From NCBI GenBank assembly GCA_037043235.1, contig JAWRVZ010000016.1, forward strand, positions 3,487,501 through 3,551,500: a DNA stretch of 64,000 nt, in the 5' to 3' direction. The DNA is from Rhodeus uyekii (lineage: Eukaryota; Chordata; Actinopteri; Cypriniformes; Acheilognathidae). The notes beneath the pieces were generated by a model. The model searched no databases, was not told where the DNA came from, and saw only the letters and a program-made list of their open reading frames with translations. The position numbers and the translations under genes were made by a program. Every line of letters starts with the position of its first letter. Position 1 is the first letter of the stretch. Shown here piece after piece: positions 58,421-64,000 of this stretch.

Positions 58421-58965
58421 TGATGGACAGCTTTAATTAGGCTTTATTCACATATACACTTTGATCAAATATGATAACCAGAAGCTCAAACACCTTTTGA
58501 ACACATTTGAGCTCTCGTAAGAACCATGTGCTTGTGCGTCAAGCCTAAATTAAATCTGTTGCAATCGTGTAAAAGCAATGCAGAAAAACGTTATCCCATT
58601 CACTTTTTGCACCGTAATCTATCCATGTGTGCTCAATGTATTCTTTTAACAGTTAAATGATGGTCTTTTCACATTGGCACACAAGTGGTTTTAGATGAAG
58701 TGCCTGTGTCAACTCGACAGAGGCTTGTGTGAATGAAGTCTCAGAGAAAGTCTGCAAACAATGAGCTGTTACAATCCAGATGCCGGTCAGTATCAGCCTC
58801 CATCCCCAAACACACACACACACACACTCGCTCTGTGCATTAAAAAAAACCACAGATGATTTCAGATGTCTAACCGGTGCTGACAAATTCACGTTCATAA
58901 TGCATAGAAGACACTTATAAACACCAGACGTGTGTGTTTTGTGATGCAAAATTATAGTAACAGTG

Positions 58966-59134
58966 TTTAATCTGAATTAAGGCAACTAGAGAAAAGGAAT
59001 ATCCCCACCACAAATGAATGTAATGGCAGAAACTCTTGTGTTCACATGATAGCCACAGGTTTGCCGCTGTAAGTAACCTAAAGACACTCAAGGGAGTAGC
59101 GAGCAGCAGAGAGAGAGCATTTCCAGAGCAGCGT
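58966..59134 (-). terminator. dbt: dbt 3' UTR, possible poly(A) signal
   Basis: The minus strand has ATTAAA at 58971-58966, about 165 bp after the stop. Other candidates (AATAAA on minus near 58446 and 58270) are within or past repeats. The end is not certain. Confidence 0.35.
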
Positions 59135-59302
59135 TCATTTGAGATCCAGGACCATGGCAGCTGGGTTTTCCAGGTAAGACCGCCACAGGTTGGAGAAGCG
59201 GGACATGGTGGCCCCGTCTATGACGCGATGATCAGCGGACCAGCTGACGCTCATGATGTGCGCCTTCACAATCTCATCACGGGAGTTAAACCTGGGCAGC
59301 AC
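59135..59302 (-). CDS. dbt: dbt last coding exon with active site
   Basis: Encodes IVKAHIMSVSWSADHRVIDG, the acyltransferase catalytic motif, then MSRFSNLWRSYLENPAAMVL and DLK, stop TGA at 59137-59135. Confidence 0.96.
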   Translation of the reverse strand: MLPRFNSRDEIVKAHIMSVSWSADHRVIDGATMSRFSNLWRSYLENPAAMVLDLK

Positions 59303-62300
59303 CTGCAGCGGAGCAGAGGAACGGCGTTTAGTTTAAGGCCGCTGTCACGTTAGCGGAATATGGTTGAAAAAAGTCCATTGTTTATTTTCAATAATGAAGC
59401 AGTTCACACAGAAGTCACTTTCAAACCCAGAAGCTTTTTATTGGTCAGCCGGATGAAGCCACAAACTCCCAATCTACTAGAAATCATTGGCTATTACAGT
59501 AAAAATTATCCAAACAATGGTGCTTGTGACTAACAATTTTACATATACAGTAATACCTCGAGATACGAGCGTCTCTACATACAAGTATTCCAAGATACGA
59601 GCAAGCCTTCGGGCAGATTTTTGCTTCTAGATACGAGTAAATATTCGAGATACTAGCACGTACTGACACCGACGCGGATGCACGTTCACTTCACGCGTTC
59701 GCTGACTTCTGTACGCATCGCCCGCGAGCAGCTGATTTTCTCTTTATTTTGTGCATTATTCTTCATAATGGCGATGAGCTCTAAGAAAGTGAGTGGTAAG
59801 GATGATAGTGAGAAGAAGAAACACATGATGACCATGGAAATGAAGCATGAAATTGCAATGGATTAATATGAGTGCGGTGCCGCATGAGTGATAACAGGAG
59901 CATCAGGAGGAACTGTCGACTGAGGAGTTGATCGATCTGCAGACGATGAATATACGCAGGTGTTGCAAGAGCTCAGCAGTGGCGAGGAGGAGGGTGAACC
60001 GGAGGAAAACATTTCTACAACTGAAATTAAGAAAGTGATGGCTATGTGGCAGAAGGTTTCTGATTTCATTGAAAAGAAACACCCTGATAAATCGTCTACT
60101 GGTCGTGCTTTGCGCTTTTTGACGACACGTGCCTTACTTATTTTTAAAGGGAGACAGAAACAAATCTCTCTCGATAGGTATTTCGTTAAAAGATCTGCAC
60201 CAAGTGAAAATGAGGGTATTCAGACGAAAAAAGGGAAGAAAACAAATTGAAAAAGTAAAACAATAATATAAAATGGAAAAGTTTTTTAAAACATACGTAA
60301 GCTAAGTTCAATAAGTTGATTTAAGTTTACGTAAGTTACGTAGTGTTCGTGTAAGGTGATACGGATACCCCCTCCATCCCTCCCTCCTCCGCACCTGCCG
60401 CTACTGTCTGTAAAAACTTATTAAAAACACTTTTTGTTTTATATCACACGAATCCTTGTACTGTATACATGTACTATAATTGTTTGTGTGTGTGTGTCTG
60501 TGTGTGTCTGTGTGTCTATACCAATTAAAAAAATTTTTTTTCCATTGTTACGGATCTGGATAATAAATCTTTCCAATAAAATATCTTTTCTATTATTTCT
60601 TATGGGAAAAAATGATTCTAGATACGAGCAATTCGAGTTACGAGCTCCGCCCTGGAACGGATTATGCTCATATCTCGAGGTATTACTGTAGTTTTTATTT
60701 TACATTAAAAAAATTGTTTTTGGGTAATTGCAGAACATAACATTTTACAACCTGAACTAATCTTGTCATAAAAGTCATAAAAAGAAAAAATTATCTGATT
60801 TTAAAAGACTATTTGACTTTGATACACAGTCATTTAATTCTGCAGTGGTTGAAGTCACTAATAAAATTGACCAAAAAAAAGTGAGGATCATGTCACTGAC
60901 ACTAGTTATGTTGTGCAAAATGTAGGCATGTATGGGTAATTTATTATAATGACAGTCTATAATATAGAACAAAGCAATGCAGCAAAAAAAAATCACTATT
61001 ATTCACTGTAGATCCAATGATTCAACAATCATCTCCATAAATGCACTATTACATTTTTTATTAAAGGGTGAAGAAAACCAGCAGCTCACCTGGATCTTTC
61101 CCAAAGCTCCGATGGCCACCTCCGGGGTCAGGATCACTGGCTTGGCATACGTGCCTCCAATCTAAAAAAAAATAATTAAAGTTACTTTATTAATTATGTA
61201 ATGATGAGAGATCCGATTATCGCTAGATGGCAAACAGAAGCCCATTGCAAGCCTGCTGTTGTTTGAGTCCTGCTGACCCATAAAAGAAGTGCTTACACTT
61301 TCCAGACTCTCATTTATAGCCTTCAAACAAGACGGGATAACGATAACCAACAATCAGAGGCGGCTGCAGTGGAGGCCCAAATAGGGTGATATAATGTTCA
61401 AGAATAAAAACAGAGTGCATTTCATGCATCGCTAGTGGCAGAACTGCGATCCATCACATTAAAGATAGATCTTTGCTCATTAAAGAGCATCAAAATGGAA
61501 TTCAATGCTTGAATCGAAATTTGGAACATATCAAAAGTAACAAAGCACAAAGCTTATTGAGATTATTGGATGGCAAGTTTTGTTCACGTTCACACTGTGA
61601 GCCTTAGCGCTCAGATCCAGATTGTATAGACGTCCAGAGTGTTGTTTTAAATTTGGCCAATATCAGATTCCAGTGTGAACAGATCATGGTCCTGGACTGA
61701 CCCGCATGCGCAAAAGAACGTTCCTGTAGCTCAAACAGTAGAGCATTGGTGTTTACAACGCCAAGGTCATGGGTTTGATCCCAGGGAAAGCAAGAACTGG
61801 TTAGAATGTCAGTGTCTCTTGAATGCAATGCAAGTCACTTTGGATAAAAGCGTCTGCCAAATGCATAAATGTAAATGAGCCCTCGTGTTCTACTTGTATA
61901 TTGAGTTGTATATAAGTTCTGACACTGTCCTTCACTGACTACCTTTCTCAACTGTCTAGATAGCGTTGGATATGTAAAATCGTTGAATTGACTCTCACTA
62001 GCGCAAAATTGTGACGTAAAAGTCGTATGAATTCAGACAGGATTTGTCAGACTGATGTCACACTGCAAATATCTGATTTAGGAGCACATGCGGAAGTGGC
62101 CAAAATCCGATCTTCGTCACACGTGAGCAAAAAAAATTTGACTCGGCCCCCATTTCTTGGAAATTAAGAATTGATATTGGCTCATTAAAATGAGAATTGA
62201 CTAAAATGAAGAAATCAATACTTTCAAACCAACACTACAAAATCATTTGGCAGACGCTTTTATTCAAGAAACACATTGACATTCTAATCAGTTCTTGATT

Positions 62301-62900
62301 TCCCTGGGAATCCAACCCACAACCTTGAGGTTGCAAGCGCCACAATCTTCTGTTTGAGCTACAGGAAATCTATGGAAGATGGGGACTTTGGGGACTGGGT
62401 TCAACTGTTCACAAAGTAGTTATTGTTGTGATTCCGTTCGGGGATGTTAAGGCAAGGAAAAGACACCCTTGACCTATGAATTATTTTCTTTCGATTTTGG
62501 AAGTCAGATGGACGGCATCTCACCGAGCCGATGTTGGAGAGGGTGAAAGTTCCTCCAGTGAGGTCAGCGGCGCCCAGCTGTCCAGCTGAACCCAGAGCCT
62601 GCAGACGGTTGAGCTCCACAGCAACCTCAAAAACACTGAGGCCCTGAACGCTCTTCACATTGGGCACCAGAAGGCCCTGAGGAGTGTCCATTGCCAGACC
62701 GATGTTATGAGACGCCTGAGAGAAGACAAAAAAACTATGAAAATGTTTCTCGTGCAGTGTTGTTTAGGACATTTCAGCAAACCATGAGTCTCGAAATGAA
62801 AGGCTGTGATGCCTTGTCTTGCCTTGAATGTGATGTTCTGGCACCCTTCATCCACAGAGGCATTGAGAACGGGAAACTGCAAGAGCCCAAGTGATGCAGC
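59135..62900 (-). CDS. dbt: DBT, branched-chain 2-oxoacid dehydrogenase E2, last four coding exons
   Basis: The lipoamide acyltransferase forms the 24-mer core of the mitochondrial branched-chain 2-oxoacid dehydrogenase and transfers the acyl group from E1-bound intermediate to CoA. Exons in transcript order: 62900-62823, 62715-62524, 61161-61090, 59302-59135, giving 169 C-terminal residues of the catalytic (CAT) domain, all in phase 0. Landmarks are SLGLLQFPVLNASVDEGCQN, SHNIGLAMDTPQGLLVPNVK, ADLTGGTFTLSNIGS, and the active-site motif DHRVIDG near the end, followed by the DLK C terminus. Lipoyl and E1/E3-binding domains lie beyond the right edge. Both the HRVID histidine and aspartate are intact. 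The intron between the first two exons starts with GC. Confidence 0.95.
59548..60688 (+). mobile_element. Tigger element with internally deleted transposase
   Basis: 1141 bp, ends CAGTAATACCTCGAGATACG and CATATCTCGAGGTATTACTG with TA on both sides. The plus strand keeps the N terminus of a CENP-B-like transposase (MAMSSKKVSGKDDSEKKKHM..., from 59768) and its C-terminal tail (STGRALRFLTTRALLIFKGR, near 60090-60150), with the DDE core lost between. It sits in the last dbt intron. Confidence 0.88.
60689..61089. other. dbt last intron, no element
   Basis: AT-rich, nothing recognised. Confidence 0.45.
61090..61161 (-). CDS. dbt: dbt coding exon, CAT domain
   Basis: 24 codons: IGGTYAKPVILTPEVAIGAL then GKIQ. 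The acceptor is a T8 tract plus ag and the donor GTGAGC. Confidence 0.95.
61162..61720. other. dbt intron, no gene
   Basis: No element recognised before the SINE. Confidence 0.4.
61721..61877 (+). repeat. tRNA-derived SINE, best full copy
   Basis: The head has a pol III box A (tagctcaaacagtagagcat, from 61727) and box B (gggtttgatccc, 61771-61782). The body ends with gcaatgcaagtcactttgga and taaaagcgtctgccaaatgc, then an A-rich tail. Other copies are at 30088, 44945, 54308, 58263 and 62236. The head is not a functional tRNA gene. Confidence 0.88.
62236..62370 (-). repeat. tRNA-derived SINE, minus strand
   Basis: catttggcagacgcttttat, cttgatttccctgggaatcc, cacaaccttgaggttgcaag and ctgtttgagctacaggaaa. 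It is the same family inverted, ending about 150 bp before a dbt exon. Confidence 0.82.
62524..62715 (-). CDS. dbt: dbt coding exon, CAT domain
   Basis: Encodes ASHNIGLAMDTPQGLLVPNV, SVFEVAVELNRLQALGSAGQ and LGAADLTGGTFTLSNIGS, 64 codons. The donor on minus is GTGAGA. Confidence 0.96.
62823..62900 (-). CDS. dbt: dbt coding exon (first visible), GC donor
   Basis: Encodes AASLGLLQFPVLNASVDEGC then QNITFK. The acceptor on the minus strand is tggttcag. The exon must end at AAG (62823), so the intron starts GCAAGA. Confidence 0.93.
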
Positions 62901-63023
62901 CTGAACCATATGAACACAATCTGGAATTATAATCTGACCTGGAGTGAATATTCACATAGCAAAGTGATCAAACATGAGGATCAAACATGAGGAATCTCCA
63001 TGACTTCTCCCGCCATATATGAT

Positions 63024-63479
63024 TACGTATGTCCCCGCATATAACCCGCACCCTTATATAACCCGCACCCATAGATTGATGAACTTTTTTGTGTAAGTTC
63101 ACATTTCGAATGTTGCTCGCATGACGTCAATTATCCATAACTGTTCAGGCTCGGTAAACAGTGCTTGTGCGCGAAATTCACACAATAAGAAAACAAACAC
63201 AAGTCAGAATCAGAACAAACAGAAAGAGCAGTCTCTCCCGCTCTCGTCCCTTAAGAAGCGATTCTACAGGTGTTGATCATCAGATGAGATGAGAAGAGCC
63301 CGCCCTCATGGCAGCACAGCCAATCACGTCTTCTTGCATGATTGACAGGTCAGACAGCCTATCAGCGCCAGCTGTCAGAGTGACCGTACAAGCGCCAGAG
63401 ACAACAACCCTCACAAGAAAGAAAAACAGAAACTAAATACAGTAAAAAAAACCTTACGTCCTTAGGGACATAACAAATA
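63024..63479. mobile_element. Second copy of the CCGTAT/ATACGG TIR element, interrupted
   Basis: Runs parallel to 42804-43270 (ataacccgcacccatagatt, gttgctcgcatgacgtcaat, cagtctctcccgctctcgtc). It carries about 45 bp (63282-63326) absent from the first copy, and breaks off where the next element begins at 63480. Confidence 0.85.
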
Positions 63480-64000
63480 CAGTGGAGTTCACTTATCTCG
63501 AGTCATGGTTAACTCGCCAATCCTATTATGTCGACGTTTTTTTAAGTGGAACTGCCAAACTCCCTATTTATCTTAGTATTTTTGATTCTATACTGTTGAT
63601 TTGTTAATGTCGGCGAAATCTAATATCTCGAGCACAAAACAGGGACAAAGTCGCCACTTGACATGGTTATTTCGTGACTAATTTGCGTATCTAGTTCACT
63701 GCACATGCGCTGAGTTTGCCTTGCACGTGGATCGCGGTCCGCTCACGGTTCACTCCCTGTCGTTGATCTGGTCTGAGGGATAACACGCTGTAGCATCCCG
63801 CACGTTTTTTGTGATTTTGTGAGCAATCTTTGTGTTTGCATTGTTGGAGAATATAATTAAAGGTTTGTATCAAGAATCTAAGGTGGTTTTTATTGTGGTG
63901 GTTTTACATATGCCTTTTGTTGTTAGCAAACATATACACAGTAGGCCTACAGTGTATGTACATTTTTTAGATGAATGCAGATCGCTTCAAACAAATCGCG
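63480..64000. mobile_element. Pogo-like element nested in the previous one, cut by window end
   Basis: Starts CAGTGGAGTTCACTTATCTC right after a TA, and shares atctcgagcacaaaa, gacaaagtcgccact and gatcgcttcaaacaaatcgc with 51519-52161. The right end lies outside the window. Confidence 0.82.

Noticed and set aside
61721..61800. Possible tRNA gene (box A and box B)
   Set aside because: Followed by a conserved SINE body shared by five other copies, and the cloverleaf arms are not preserved. It is a SINE head.

Overview
The window is vertebrate nuclear DNA from a ray-finned fish, most likely a cyprinid (carp or minnow relative). It has large AT-rich introns with GT-AG splicing and four conserved vertebrate genes. 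The dispersed repeats are typical of cyprinids: Tc1/mariner and pogo/Tigger elements, hAT remnants, tRNA-derived SINEs, L2/Rex-like and L1/Tx1-like LINE pieces, and LTR fragments. The lineage is inferred from repeat style and protein similarity recalled from memory; no database was searched.

Layout, left to right. (1) 273-6713, + strand: the last four visible exons and 3' end of a NOS1AP (CAPON) orthologue, the adaptor of neuronal NO synthase. It stops just before the PDZ-binding tail known in mammals. (2) About 9.7-28.1 kb, + strand: a complete discoidin domain receptor 2 gene (ddr2), with one probable non-coding first exon and 16 coding exons that join in frame to 845 codons. (3) 29.1-57.6 kb, + strand: a complete xpr1 gene (SPX-EXS phosphate exporter), with 15 coding exons that join in frame to 692 codons and a GC-rich TATA-less promoter carrying a consensus CRE. 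(4) 59.1 kb to the right edge, - strand: the last four coding exons of dbt, the E2 core of the branched-chain 2-oxoacid dehydrogenase, convergent with xpr1.

The four genes have unrelated jobs: NO signalling scaffold, collagen receptor kinase, phosphate export and mitochondrial amino-acid catabolism. They form no operon-like unit. In human, NOS1AP and DDR2 are close together at 1q23, whereas XPR1 (1q25) and DBT (1p21) lie elsewhere, so the interest here is synteny.

The non-coding part is a mosaic of mobile elements. The most informative items are: a Tigger-like element whose target-site TA forms part of the ddr2 exon-14 splice donor; a decayed second copy of the ddr2 exon-12 acceptor region in intron 14; a perfect 39-bp inverted repeat at an LTR terminus; a solo LTR with an intact 5-bp target duplication inside a LINE; a pogo-like element nested in a second TIR element; and a GC-AG intron in dbt. 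I found no CRISPR array, rRNA, true tRNA gene or bacterial-type system, and no convincing new biological system.
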